Assembly: GCA_903911165.1 (NCBI GenBank)
Contig: CAIWCQ010000338.1
Location: 1 to 8,148 of the forward strand
Reading direction: 5' to 3'
DNA: 8,148 bases
From: an uncultured Actinomycetes bacterium
Lineage (GTDB): Bacteria > Actinomycetota > Actinomycetes > Mycobacteriales > Mycobacteriaceae
Below, one piece after another: positions 1-6,526 of the stretch (positions are counted from its first letter, which is position 1; each line of letters begins with the position of its first letter). The notes below the pieces were generated by a model. It did not search any database and was not told where the DNA came from. It saw nothing but the letters and a program-made list of their open reading frames with translations. The position numbers and the translations under genes were made by a program.

Positions 1-1034
1 GGCTGGCCGAGCGGGCCGCGCGCTACCGGGATCTGGTGATGGCAGGCCGCAGCCACAACGTGGCCGCCCAGGCGACCACGCTGGGCAAGCGGTTTGCTTC
101 TGCCGCCGAGGAGACGCTGATCGCCCTGAGGCGCATCCGCGAACTGCTCGACCGCTACCCGCTGCGCGGCATCAAGGGGCCGATGGGCACCGGCCAGGAC
201 ATGCTGGATCTGTTCGACGGCGACTCCGCGCGCCTCGGCGACCTCGACCGCCGCGTCGCCGAGCACCTTGGTTTCGCCGCAGTGCTGGACAGCGTCGGTC
301 AGGTGTACCCGAGATCGCTGGACCACGACGCAGTCTCTGCACTGGTGCAACTCGGCGCCGGACCGTCGTCGCTGGCGCACACCATCCGGCTGATGGCCGG
401 CCACGAACTGGCCACCGAGGGCTTCGCGGCCGGTCAGGTCGGATCCTCGGCGATGCCGCACAAGATGAACACCCGCAGTTGTGAACGGGTCAACGGTTTG
501 CAGGTGGTGCTGCGCGGCTACGGGTCAATGGTCGCCGAACTTGCTGGGTCGCAATGGAATGAGGGCGATGTGTTCTGTTCGGTGGTGCGCCGGGTGGCGC
601 TGCCGGATGCCTTCTTCGCCATCGACGGCCAGATCGAGACATTCCTGACGGTGCTGGAGGAGTTCGGTGCCTATCCCGCGGTGATTCAGCGTGAACTGGA
701 TCGCTATCTGCCGTTCCTGGCCACCACCAAGGTTCTTATCGCCGCAGTGCGCGCGGGAATGGGCCGCGAAGCCGCCCACGAGGTGATCAAGGAGCACGCG
801 GTGGCCGTCGCGCTTGCGATGCGGGAACGTGGTGCCGAACCGGATCTGGTCGAGCGGTTGGCTGCCGACCCGCGGTTGCCGTTGGACCGGGCCGCACTGG
901 ATGCGGCTCTGGCGGACACCGAGTCGTTCACCGGGGCGGCGGCGAGCCAGGTCGATCGTGTCGTCGCGGCCGTCGGCGAGCTGGTGGCTTCCTATCCGGA
1001 GGCGGCCAAGTACACCCCGGGTGGGATTCTGTAG
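1..1034 (+). CDS. purB: Adenylosuccinate lyase PurB (5' end cut off by window)
   Basis: This enzyme of de novo purine synthesis removes fumarate from SAICAR to give AICAR, and from adenylosuccinate to give AMP, in the cytosol. The frame is open from the first complete codon (base 3), upstream of the GTG/ATG pair at 36-41, so those are internal codons. About 343 residues are present; the mycobacterial protein is about 470, so roughly 130 N-terminal residues are missing. GRSHNVAAQATTLGKR (from base 45) matches the conserved His-containing block (GRTHGVHAEPTT-like in other PurB). GSSAMPHKMN at 441-470 is the fumarase/aspartase superfamily signature and carries the serine of the mobile catalytic loop. 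The C-terminus AAKYTPGGIL resembles mycobacterial PurB. The TAG stop lies 3 nt before cyp126, so the two are probably co-transcribed. The promoter is outside the window. Confidence 0.96.
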   Translation, partial: LAERAARYRDLVMAGRSHNVAAQATTLGKRFASAAEETLIALRRIRELLDRYPLRGIKGPMGTGQDMLDLFDGDSARLGDLDRRVAEHLGFAAVLDSVGQVYPRSLDHDAVSALVQLGAGPSSLAHTIRLMAGHELATEGFAAGQVGSSAMPHKMNTRSCERVNGLQVVLRGYGSMVAELAGSQWNEGDVFCSVVRRVALPDAFFAIDGQIETFLTVLEEFGAYPAVIQRELDRYLPFLATTKVLIAAVRAGMGREAAHEVIKEHAVAVALAMRERGAEPDLVERLAADPRLPLDRAALDAALADTESFTGAAASQVDRVVAAVGELVASYPEAAKYTPGGIL

Positions 1035-1037
1035 TCG

Positions 1038-2285
1038 ATGTCGCGGAGGAATTTCGGGCTGATGGATATCGACTTCACCGACCTGGGTCACTTCGCCGAG
1101 GGATTTCCGCACCCGTTGTTCGCGATCCATCGCCGCGAAGCACCCGTGTTCTGGCACGAGCCCACTGAGCACACCCCCGATGGCGAAGGCTTCTGGTCGG
1201 TGGCAACGTACGCCGAAACCCTTGCCGTCCTGCGGGATCCGCTGACCTACTCCTCGGTGACCGGAGGCCGGCGACCCTTCGGTGGCACTTTGCTGCAGGA
1301 TCTTCCCATCGCCGGGCAGGTGCTCAACATGATGGATGACCCGCGGCATGCGCTGATCCGACGTCTCGTCAGTTCGGGACTGACACCGCGGATGATCCGT
1401 CGTGTCGAGGATGATCTGCGGGCCCGGTCGGTGAACCTGCTCGATGCGATCACACCCGGTACACCGCTGGACTTCCTCATCGATGTGGCCGCCGAATTGC
1501 CCATGCAGATGATTTGCATCCTGCTCGGAGTACCTGATTCGGAACGGCACTGGCTCTTTGAAGCCATCGAGCCGAGCTTCGATTTCGGCGGATCCCGCAA
1601 GGGTGAGCTCGGTCGGCTGTCGGTGGAGGATGCCGGTTCGCGAATGTACGCCTACGGCAGTCGGCTGATCGCCGAGAAACGTGCCGCACCCGAAGACGAC
1701 ATGCTGTCCATCGTGGCCAACGCCACAGTTGATGATCCCGATGCGCCGTCGATGTCCGATATCGAGCTGTACATGTTTTTCAGTCTGTTGTTCAGTGCCG
1801 GTGCGGAGACCACCCGCAACGCGGTCGCCGGCGGGCTACTCGCACTCGCTCAACACCCCGATCAGTTCCGTCGGCTGAGGGCGGATCCGGCATTGCTTTC
1901 AGGCGCGGTCGAGGAAATGGTGCGATGGTCCACGCCGTCGCCGTCCAAGCGCCGTACCGCCACTCGTGACACCACTCTCGGTGGGCAGTCCATCAACGCC
2001 GGGCAGAAGGTGCTGGTGTGGGAGGGATCAGCCAACCGAGATGAGTTGGTCTTCGACCATGCCGATGAGTTCGATGTCGGCCGTAAACCCAATCCGCACC
2101 TGGGCTTCGGGCAGGGTGTGCACTACTGCTTGGGTGCCAATCTGGCCCGACTCGAACTCCGGGTGCTCTTCGAGGAGTTGCTGGCACGATTTTCGGACGT
2201 GCGAATCGCTGGGCCGGTGGAATGGACGCGAAGCAACCGGCACACCGGCATCCGGCATCTGTTCGTGGCGCTCGACCGCGGATAG
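1038..2285 (+). CDS. cyp126: Cytochrome P450 of the CYP126 family
   Basis: This is a soluble heme-thiolate monooxygenase that needs ferredoxin and reductase partners encoded elsewhere. The 415 residues contain the I-helix oxygen-activation motif AGAETT (254-259), the K-helix ExxR (E293-R296) and the heme loop [10 protein letters not shown] (357-366), with Cys364 as axial ligand. I recall the M. tuberculosis CYP126A1 sequence well, and long blocks are nearly the same ([30 protein letters not shown]). That protein is an orphan P450, known to bind azoles, with no settled natural substrate. The 3-nt gap after purB suggests shared transcription, which is the basis of the proposed but unproven link to purine-related chemistry. 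The start is uncertain. ATG 1038 gives an N-terminus of about the CYP126A1 length, while ATG 1062 (407 residues) has a much better ribosome binding site, GGAGGA at 1045-1050. All motifs are intact. Confidence 0.94.
   Translation: MSRRNFGLMDIDFTDLGHFAEGFPHPLFAIHRREAPVFWHEPTEHTPDGEGFWSVATYAETLAVLRDPLTYSSVTGGRRPFGGTLLQDLPIAGQVLNMMDDPRHALIRRLVSSGLTPRMIRRVEDDLRARSVNLLDAITPGTPLDFLIDVAAELPMQMICILLGVPDSERHWLFEAIEPSFDFGGSRKGELGRLSVEDAGSRMYAYGSRLIAEKRAAPEDDMLSIVANATVDDPDAPSMSDIELYMFFSLLFSAGAETTRNAVAGGLLALAQHPDQFRRLRADPALLSGAVEEMVRWSTPSPSKRRTATRDTTLGGQSINAGQKVLVWEGSANRDELVFDHADEFDVGRKPNPHLGFGQGVHYCLGANLARLELRVLFEELLARFSDVRIAGPVEWTRSNRHTGIRHLFVALDRG
1045..1050 (+). promoter_or_regulatory. Ribosome binding site that may set the cyp126 start at 1062
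   Basis: GGAGGA lies 11 nt before ATG 1062 and inside the reading frame that starts at ATG 1038. Upstream of 1038 there is only a GGTGGGA stretch that overlaps the end of purB. The stronger site favours translation from 1062 (MDIDFTDL...). Similarity to M. tuberculosis CYP126 favours 1038. Both cannot be primary, and the sequence alone does not settle it. Confidence 0.45.
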
Positions 2286-2286
2286 T

Positions 2287-2308
2287 CCGGCGCGATGTCG
2301 TGCGCCGG
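2287..2308. terminator. Bidirectional terminator-like hairpin between cyp126 and the membrane protein gene
   Basis: The 30-nt gap between the convergent stop codons holds a perfect 7-bp inverted repeat, CCGGCGC (2287-2293) and GCGCCGG (2302-2308), around an 8-nt loop. An additional T·G pair at 2286/2309 is possible. All seven pairs are G-C. No T-tract follows on either strand, which is common for mycobacterial terminators. Its position exactly in a convergent gap supports a role in ending transcription from both sides. Confidence 0.6.
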
Positions 2309-2315
2309 GCGTTCA

Positions 2316-2942
2316 CTAACGTGCCGATGTCACTCGCGCCACTCCCGCCGAACGTAACTCCAGTGCCGCCAACCCTCGAACTGCGTCCGGCTCTTCGCGC
2401 CGCCAGGCACCGACCGGGTCATCGCTGACTTCGGTGAGTCTGCGCAACGGCCGGTTCGCCAGGGCCCGCAGGGCGAGTAACTGTTCACCGGCGGGCGTCT
2501 GCGCCAGGGTGATCACCGTCCACTTACGACGGAAGAACCGGATGCGCAGGAACAGCCACGGCATCGCCACCGCGAGGATGGGCGGGGCGGCCACCGCGAT
2601 AGCCAGCAGCACCGCGAGCCAGGTCGCAGTGGTGTTGAGGTTCTGCCCGGCACCGGCCAGGTCGAGAGCGGCCTCGCTTGCGGCGCGCAACGGTGTGGAC
2701 ACCGCATCGCCCACCAGTGGGATACGGTCGGCACTGTTGCCGGCGGAGTTGAGGTTCTCCGAGATTCCGGTGGCCCCGTCCTTGACCTGGGTGCCCACCC
2801 CCGCAATGGCCGCGATCGCCCGGTGCACGCCGAGGCCGACCAGTACCCACAGGGTGATCCACACGCCGGCTAAGAGGTCGCTGACCAACTGGGCGGTGAG
2901 CCGTCCCGGAGTGGTGGCGTAGGGAATGAAGCGCGATTTCAT
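2316..2942 (-). CDS. Conserved mycobacterial two-helix membrane protein of unknown function (Rv0779c-like)
   Basis: The 208-residue protein starts at ATG 2942-2940 (MKSRFIPYAT...). A GGGA lies 8 nt upstream as a modest ribosome binding site. Two hydrophobic segments are clear, at residues about 22-46 (LLAGVWITLWVLVGLGV) and about 107-132 (WLAVLLAIAVAAPPILAV). The second is followed by a strongly basic stretch, RIRFFRRK, so by the positive-inside rule the C-terminal 75 residues should be cytoplasmic. The roughly 60 residues between the helices are rich in Gly, Ala, Asn and Ser and would be extracytoplasmic, with both ends inside. Size, topology and position between cyp126 and purC match the M. 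tuberculosis gene Rv0779c, which has no assigned function. I recognise no enzymatic domain. The same frame stays open upstream through antisense purC, but nothing supports a longer protein. Confidence 0.85.
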   Translation of the reverse strand: MKSRFIPYATTPGRLTAQLVSDLLAGVWITLWVLVGLGVHRAIAAIAGVGTQVKDGATGISENLNSAGNSADRIPLVGDAVSTPLRAASEAALDLAGAGQNLNTTATWLAVLLAIAVAAPPILAVAMPWLFLRIRFFRRKWTVITLAQTPAGEQLLALRALANRPLRRLTEVSDDPVGAWRREEPDAVRGLAALELRSAGVARVTSAR

Positions 2943-2967
2943 GGCACTGATCCCAGCACAGTCGGCA

Positions 2968-2977
2968 CCGCCGGCGG
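2968..2977. promoter_or_regulatory. Perfect 10-bp palindrome in the purC promoter spacer
   Basis: CCGCCGGCGG equals its own reverse complement. It lies 4 nt upstream of the proposed purC -10 box, within the short divergent region between purC and the membrane protein gene. It is well placed for an operator that could affect both genes. A G/C-only palindrome of this size can easily arise by chance in DNA of this composition, and I know of no mycobacterial regulator with this site. Confidence 0.25.
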
Positions 2978-2981
2978 CCGA

Positions 2982-2987
2982 TAGGCT
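2982..2987 (+). promoter_or_regulatory. Promoter -10 box for a probably leaderless purC mRNA
   Basis: TAGGCT fits the mycobacterial SigA -10 consensus TANNNT. It ends 6 nt before the GTG start of purC, so transcription would begin at or next to the G of the start codon. No Shine-Dalgarno sequence lies in the preceding 25 nt, which agrees with leaderless translation. No convincing -35 box is seen (CAGTCG at 2959-2964 has the right spacing but a poor match). Confidence 0.6.
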
Positions 2988-2993
2988 GACTCG

Positions 2994-3893
2994 GTGCGTC
3001 CCGCCCTGACCGATTACCGTCACCTGGCCAGCGGCAAAGTCCGTGAGCTTTACCGTATCGACGACGAAAACCTGCTGTTTGTCGCCTCTGACCGGATCTC
3101 GGCCTTCGATTACATCCTGGACACCCTCATCCCGGACAAGGGCCGCATTCTGACCGCCATGAGCGTGTTCTTCTTCGGTCTCATCGCCGAGCATGGCGGT
3201 GCGCCCAACCATCTGGGTGGACTGCCGGACGATCCGAGGATCCCGGCCGAGGTGCTCGGCCGCGCACTGGTGGTCCGCCGCCTCGACATGGTGCCGGTGG
3301 AATGCGTCGCCCGCGGTTATCTGACCGGATCGGGACTGCTGGACTATCAGCGCACCGGCGCGGTGTGTGGCATCGCATTGCCGCCTGGTTTGGTGGAAGC
3401 GAGCAGGTTTGACCATCCACTGTTCACGCCGGCAACCAAGGCCGAGATCGGGGCCCACGACGAGAACGTCTCTTTCGACCGGGTCGCCGAGATGGTCGGT
3501 GCCGAACGAGCCGGGCGATTGCGGGACCTCACGTTGCAGACCTACGACATCGCCGCCGAACACGCGCTGCGGAAAGGAATCATCATCGCCGACACCAAGT
3601 TTGAGTTCGGGTCGGATCGGGACGGGAATCTGGTGCTCGCCGATGAGGTTTTCACCCCGGATTCCTCTCGGTACTGGCCAGCCGACAGCTATGCCGAGGG
3701 TTCGGTGCAGCCCAGTTTCGACAAGCAATTCGTCCGCAACTGGCTGATCGGACCCGAGTCCGGCTGGGACCGCGATAGCACTTCGCCGCCACCAGCGTTG
3801 CCGGATGCGATCGTCGATGCGACCCGGAGCCGCTATATCGAAGCCTACGAGCGCATTTCGGGTCTGACCTTCGCCGACTGGATCGGCGCCTGA
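2994..3893 (+). CDS. purC: SAICAR synthetase PurC
   Basis: PurC (phosphoribosylaminoimidazole-succinocarboxamide synthase) joins aspartate to CAIR with ATP, giving SAICAR, the substrate of PurB encoded at the left of the window. The 299 residues match the actinobacterial protein in full. The N-terminal SGKVRELY nucleotide-binding strand is followed by [11 protein letters not shown], then the family signature around [15 protein letters not shown] (from residue 100). The second signature is [10 protein letters not shown] (197-206), followed by [13 protein letters not shown] and SFDKQFVR. The GTG start at 2994 is supported by the match of MRPALTDY to mycobacterial PurC and by the -10 box immediately upstream. 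The TGA stop shares its final A with the ATG of ptrB, so the two genes should be co-transcribed and translationally coupled. No defect is seen. Confidence 0.97.
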   Translation: MRPALTDYRHLASGKVRELYRIDDENLLFVASDRISAFDYILDTLIPDKGRILTAMSVFFFGLIAEHGGAPNHLGGLPDDPRIPAEVLGRALVVRRLDMVPVECVARGYLTGSGLLDYQRTGAVCGIALPPGLVEASRFDHPLFTPATKAEIGAHDENVSFDRVAEMVGAERAGRLRDLTLQTYDIAAEHALRKGIIIADTKFEFGSDRDGNLVLADEVFTPDSSRYWPADSYAEGSVQPSFDKQFVRNWLIGPESGWDRDSTSPPPALPDAIVDATRSRYIEAYERISGLTFADWIGA

Positions 3894-6016
3894 TGGCACA
3901 CGCGCCCACGCCGAAGCGCCTCGATACCCGCCGGGTACATCACGATGACGTCTTCATCGATCCGTATGAGTGGCTCCGAGACAAGTCCGACCCCGAGGTG
4001 ATTGCCCACCTCGAAGCTGAGAATGCCCATGTTGAGGCACAGACGGCCTTTCAGGAACCATTGCGGCAGAAGATCTTCGATGAGATCAAGTCCCGGACCA
4101 AGGAAACCGACCTGTCGATTCCGGTGCGCCGCGGCGAATGGTGGTACTACGGCCGCAGCTACGAGGGCAAGCAGTATGGGGTGCATTGCCGTTGCCCGGT
4201 GGCCGGACCCGATGACTGGGAACCTCCGGTTTTCGACGAGAACACTGTCATCCCCGGCGAGCAGATACTGCTCGATGAAAACGCCGAAGCGGACGGGCAT
4301 GACTACTTCGCCTTGGGCGCCAGCAGTGTCAGCCCGGATGGAAATGTTCTGGCCTTCTCCGTCGACACCGTCGGCGACGAGCGATACACGCTGCGCTTCA
4401 AAGATTTGACAGCCGAAACCTTACGAGACGCGGCACTGTACCCGGATCGGATCACCGGCATCGGCCTCGGCGTCACCTGGGCCGCCGACAACGCGGTCGT
4501 GTACTACACCACCGTCGACGAGTCATGGCGCCCCGACACCGTGTGGCGGCACCGCCTTGGCGAGACCGGACCCGACGAACAGGTGTTCTGTGAACCCGAC
4601 GAGCGGTTCTGGGTGGCGATCGGCCGCACCCGCAGTAACGCCTACATTCTGATCGCGGCCGGTTCGTCGGTCACTTCGGAGGTCCGGTACGCAGACGCGT
4701 CCGACCCGCAGGCCGAATTCACCACGGTGCTGCCCCGCCGGGATGGTGTCGAGTACTCCGTCGAGCATGCCGTCATCGGCGGCCGGGATCGGTTCCTGAT
4801 CCTGCACAACGACGGCGCACCGAACTTCACCCTTGTCGAAGCGCCGGTCGAGGACCCCGTCGCCCAAACCACCCTGATCCCCGGTCGCGACGATATCCGC
4901 CTCGAGGGAGTGGACGCTTTCGCCCACCACCTCGTCGTGCACTACCGCCGGGAAGGACTTCCGAGCCTGCAGTTGTGGCCGATCGACGACGGTTACGGCA
5001 CGCGCGACGAGATTTCCTTCGACTCCGAACTGATGGCCTCCGGTCTGGCGGGTAATCCGAACTGGGACTCGCCGAGACTTCGGATAGGCGCGACGTCGTT
5101 CGTCACTCCGACGCGTATTTACGATATCGACTTGACCAACGGCGAGCGGATACTGCTTCGCGAGCAACCCGTCCTCGGTGATTACCGCCGGGAGGATTAC
5201 GTCGAGCGACGTGATTGGGCGATCGCCAAGGACGGCACCCGTATCCCGATTTCCCTCATCTACCGCCGCGACCTGAAAACCCCCGCTCCCACAGTGCTCT
5301 ACGGCTATGGCGCCTACGAATCGTCGGAAGATCCACGTTTTTCCATCGCCCGCCTCTCGCTGCTTGACCGCGGCATGATTTTCGCGATCGCGCACGTCCG
5401 TGGCGGCGGCGAGATGGGTCGACTCTGGTACGAGCGCGGCAAGCTGTTGGAGAAGAAGAACACCTTCACCGACTTCATCACCGTCGCAAGCCATCTGGTC
5501 GACTCCGGCCTGACCCGGCCGCAGAATCTGGTCGCACTCGGCGGCAGCGCGGGCGGGCTGTTGATGGGGGCGGTGGCCAACATGGCGCCCGGGCAGTTCG
5601 CGGGCATCCTCGCTCAGGTGCCCTTTGTTGATCCGCTGACAACGATTCTTGACCCCTCGCTGCCCTTGACGGTGACCGAGTGGGATGAATGGGGCAACCC
5701 GTTGGCCGACGCCGACGTCTACTCCTATATGAAGTCCTACTCGCCGTACGAGAACGTCGAAGCCAAGGAGTACCCAGCGATCCTGGCGATGACGTCACTC
5801 AACGACACTCGGGTGTTTTACGTTGAGCCGGCCAAGTGGGTGGCAGCACTGCGTCATGCGAAAACCGACCCGCATCCGGTACTGCTGCGGACCCAGATGG
5901 CCGCCGGACACGGTGGCATCAGCGGCCGCTATGAGAGGTGGAAGGAAGCCGCCTTCCAGTACGCCTGGTTGTTGGCCACCGCGGACCCGGGGCGCTTCGG
6001 ACCGCAGGCGCGGTAA
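3893..6016 (+). CDS. ptrB: Oligopeptidase B (S9 family serine peptidase), intact
   Basis: This is a cytosolic peptidase that cleaves short peptides after Arg or Lys. The 707 residues form an N-terminal segment with DPYEWLRD, a seven-bladed propeller (about 70-420) that shields the active site, and a C-terminal alpha/beta hydrolase domain. The triad is Ser552 (GGSAGG), Asp638 (LNDTRV) and His673 (GHGG). Its spacings nearly match E. coli OpdB (532/617/652, from memory). Glu596 in TEWDEWGNP aligns with the S1 residue Glu576, and Asp598 replaces Glu578. Asp480 aligns with S2 Asp460, but Arg482 stands where E. coli has Asp462. The ATG overlaps the purC stop (TGATG); no strong ribosome binding site is present, so coupling is likely. 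M. tuberculosis H37Rv carries this gene as two annotated pieces, whereas here it is continuous. A prolyl oligopeptidase is less likely given the EWGNP block. Confidence 0.93.
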   Translation: MAHAPTPKRLDTRRVHHDDVFIDPYEWLRDKSDPEVIAHLEAENAHVEAQTAFQEPLRQKIFDEIKSRTKETDLSIPVRRGEWWYYGRSYEGKQYGVHCRCPVAGPDDWEPPVFDENTVIPGEQILLDENAEADGHDYFALGASSVSPDGNVLAFSVDTVGDERYTLRFKDLTAETLRDAALYPDRITGIGLGVTWAADNAVVYYTTVDESWRPDTVWRHRLGETGPDEQVFCEPDERFWVAIGRTRSNAYILIAAGSSVTSEVRYADASDPQAEFTTVLPRRDGVEYSVEHAVIGGRDRFLILHNDGAPNFTLVEAPVEDPVAQTTLIPGRDDIRLEGVDAFAHHLVVHYRREGLPSLQLWPIDDGYGTRDEISFDSELMASGLAGNPNWDSPRLRIGATSFVTPTRIYDIDLTNGERILLREQPVLGDYRREDYVERRDWAIAKDGTRIPISLIYRRDLKTPAPTVLYGYGAYESSEDPRFSIARLSLLDRGMIFAIAHVRGGGEMGRLWYERGKLLEKKNTFTDFITVASHLVDSGLTRPQNLVALGGSAGGLLMGAVANMAPGQFAGILAQVPFVDPLTTILDPSLPLTVTEWDEWGNPLADADVYSYMKSYSPYENVEAKEYPAILAMTSLNDTRVFYVEPAKWVAALRHAKTDPHPVLLRTQMAAGHGGISGRYERWKEAAFQYAWLLATADPGRFGPQAR

Positions 6017-6019
6017 CCT
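6014..6019 (+). promoter_or_regulatory. Promoter -10 box for a probably leaderless peroxidase mRNA
   Basis: TAACCT fits TANNNT and ends 7 nt before the peroxidase ATG at 6027. Its first three bases are the TAA stop of ptrB. No Shine-Dalgarno sequence precedes the ATG (CTCTCCCGC lies just upstream), so a transcript starting at the ATG would explain how the gene is translated. No recognisable -35 box is seen at the expected distance (around 5991-5996). Confidence 0.5.
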
Positions 6020-6026
6020 CTCCCGC

Positions 6027-6515
6027 ATGTCCTTGGCAGAGATTCCGCTCACCACACTCGATGGAAACCCCACGTCCTTGGCCGACTACGCCGGGCGTGC
6101 GCTCTTGGTGGTCAACGTCGCCTCCAAGTGCGGTCTGACGCCGCAGTACGGCGCATTGGAGCAACTGGCTCGCGACTACGGCGATCGTGGTCTGACGGTC
6201 ATCGGTGTTCCGTGCAACCAGTTCATGGGCCAGGAACCGGGGACGCCGGAGCAGATCGCGACGTTCTGTTCCACCACCTACGGCGTGAGTTTCCCCCTGC
6301 TGGCCAAGGTTGACGTCAACGGCGCCGATCGCCATCCGCTGTATGCCCGGCTCACCGAGACCGCCGACGCTGACGGTGGCGCCGGCGATGTGCAATGGAA
6401 CTTCGAGAAGTTTTTGATTACTCCGGCGGGTGATGTGGTCAACCGGTTCCGGCCGCGAACCGAACCGGATGCCCCCGAGGTGATCGCGGCGATTGAGGCA
6501 GTGTTGCCGGACTGA
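6027..6515 (+). CDS. Glutathione peroxidase-family thiol peroxidase (Cys type, probably thioredoxin-dependent)
   Basis: This cytosolic enzyme should reduce hydrogen peroxide or organic hydroperoxides. The 162 residues have a thioredoxin fold. The peroxidatic Cys35 lies in NVASKCGLT, Gln69 is in NQFMGQEPG, and Trp124-Asn125 lie in WNFEKFL, completing the catalytic tetrad. Cys81 (ATFCSTTYG) matches the resolving cysteine of two-Cys members such as yeast Gpx3 (Cys36/Cys82), which are recycled by thioredoxin. Mycobacteria make mycothiol, not glutathione, so the usual name 'glutathione peroxidase' is probably misleading; thioredoxin or a mycoredoxin is the likelier reductant (inference). Codon 35 is TGC, so it is not a selenoprotein. 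The ATG at 6027 begins MSLAEIPL, the normal family N-terminus. The frame is open upstream into ptrB, but that part is an overlap shadow. It lies 10 nt after ptrB and may also receive read-through. Confidence 0.92.
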   Translation: MSLAEIPLTTLDGNPTSLADYAGRALLVVNVASKCGLTPQYGALEQLARDYGDRGLTVIGVPCNQFMGQEPGTPEQIATFCSTTYGVSFPLLAKVDVNGADRHPLYARLTETADADGGAGDVQWNFEKFLITPAGDVVNRFRPRTEPDAPEVIAAIEAVLPD

Positions 6516-6523
6516 AATCCGGC
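6506..6523. terminator. Small hairpin across the peroxidase stop codon in the convergent gap
   Basis: GCCGGA (6506-6511) and TCCGGC (6518-6523) form a perfect 6-bp inverted repeat around a 6-nt loop that contains the TGA stop of the peroxidase gene. The minus-strand SDR gene ends only 11 nt further on. The stem is short and has no T-tract, so it is a weaker terminator candidate than the one at 2287-2308. Confidence 0.4.
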
Positions 6524-6526
6524 GGC

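Noticed and set aside
525..1550. 341-codon minus-strand open frame across purB and cyp126
   Set aside because: It lies antisense to two recognised genes and has low-complexity, His/Arg/Gly-rich content with no domain.
2434..2922. 162-codon plus-strand open frame over the membrane protein gene
   Set aside because: The minus strand has clear membrane-helix structure and a conserved gene position. The plus-strand product is Arg/Ala-rich with no motif.
2943..3899. Long minus-strand open frame running antisense through purC and continuous with the membrane protein gene (527 codons in all)
   Set aside because: The opposite strand encodes a full, conserved PurC. The membrane protein has a natural N-terminus at 2942. 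The long antisense frame is a by-product of GC-rich codon use.
4523..5494. 323-codon minus-strand open frame inside ptrB
   Set aside because: It is antisense to the conserved oligopeptidase sequence and has no recognisable domain.
5939..5958. 7-bp inverted repeat TGGAAGG/CCTTCCA near the 3' end of ptrB
   Set aside because: It lies in coding sequence with no T-tract or regulatory context, so chance is the simplest reading.
5823..6026. Upstream extension of the peroxidase frame into ptrB
   Set aside because: The added 68 residues overlap the essential C-terminus of ptrB, including the catalytic His codon, and resemble no known leader. The family N-terminus begins at 6027.
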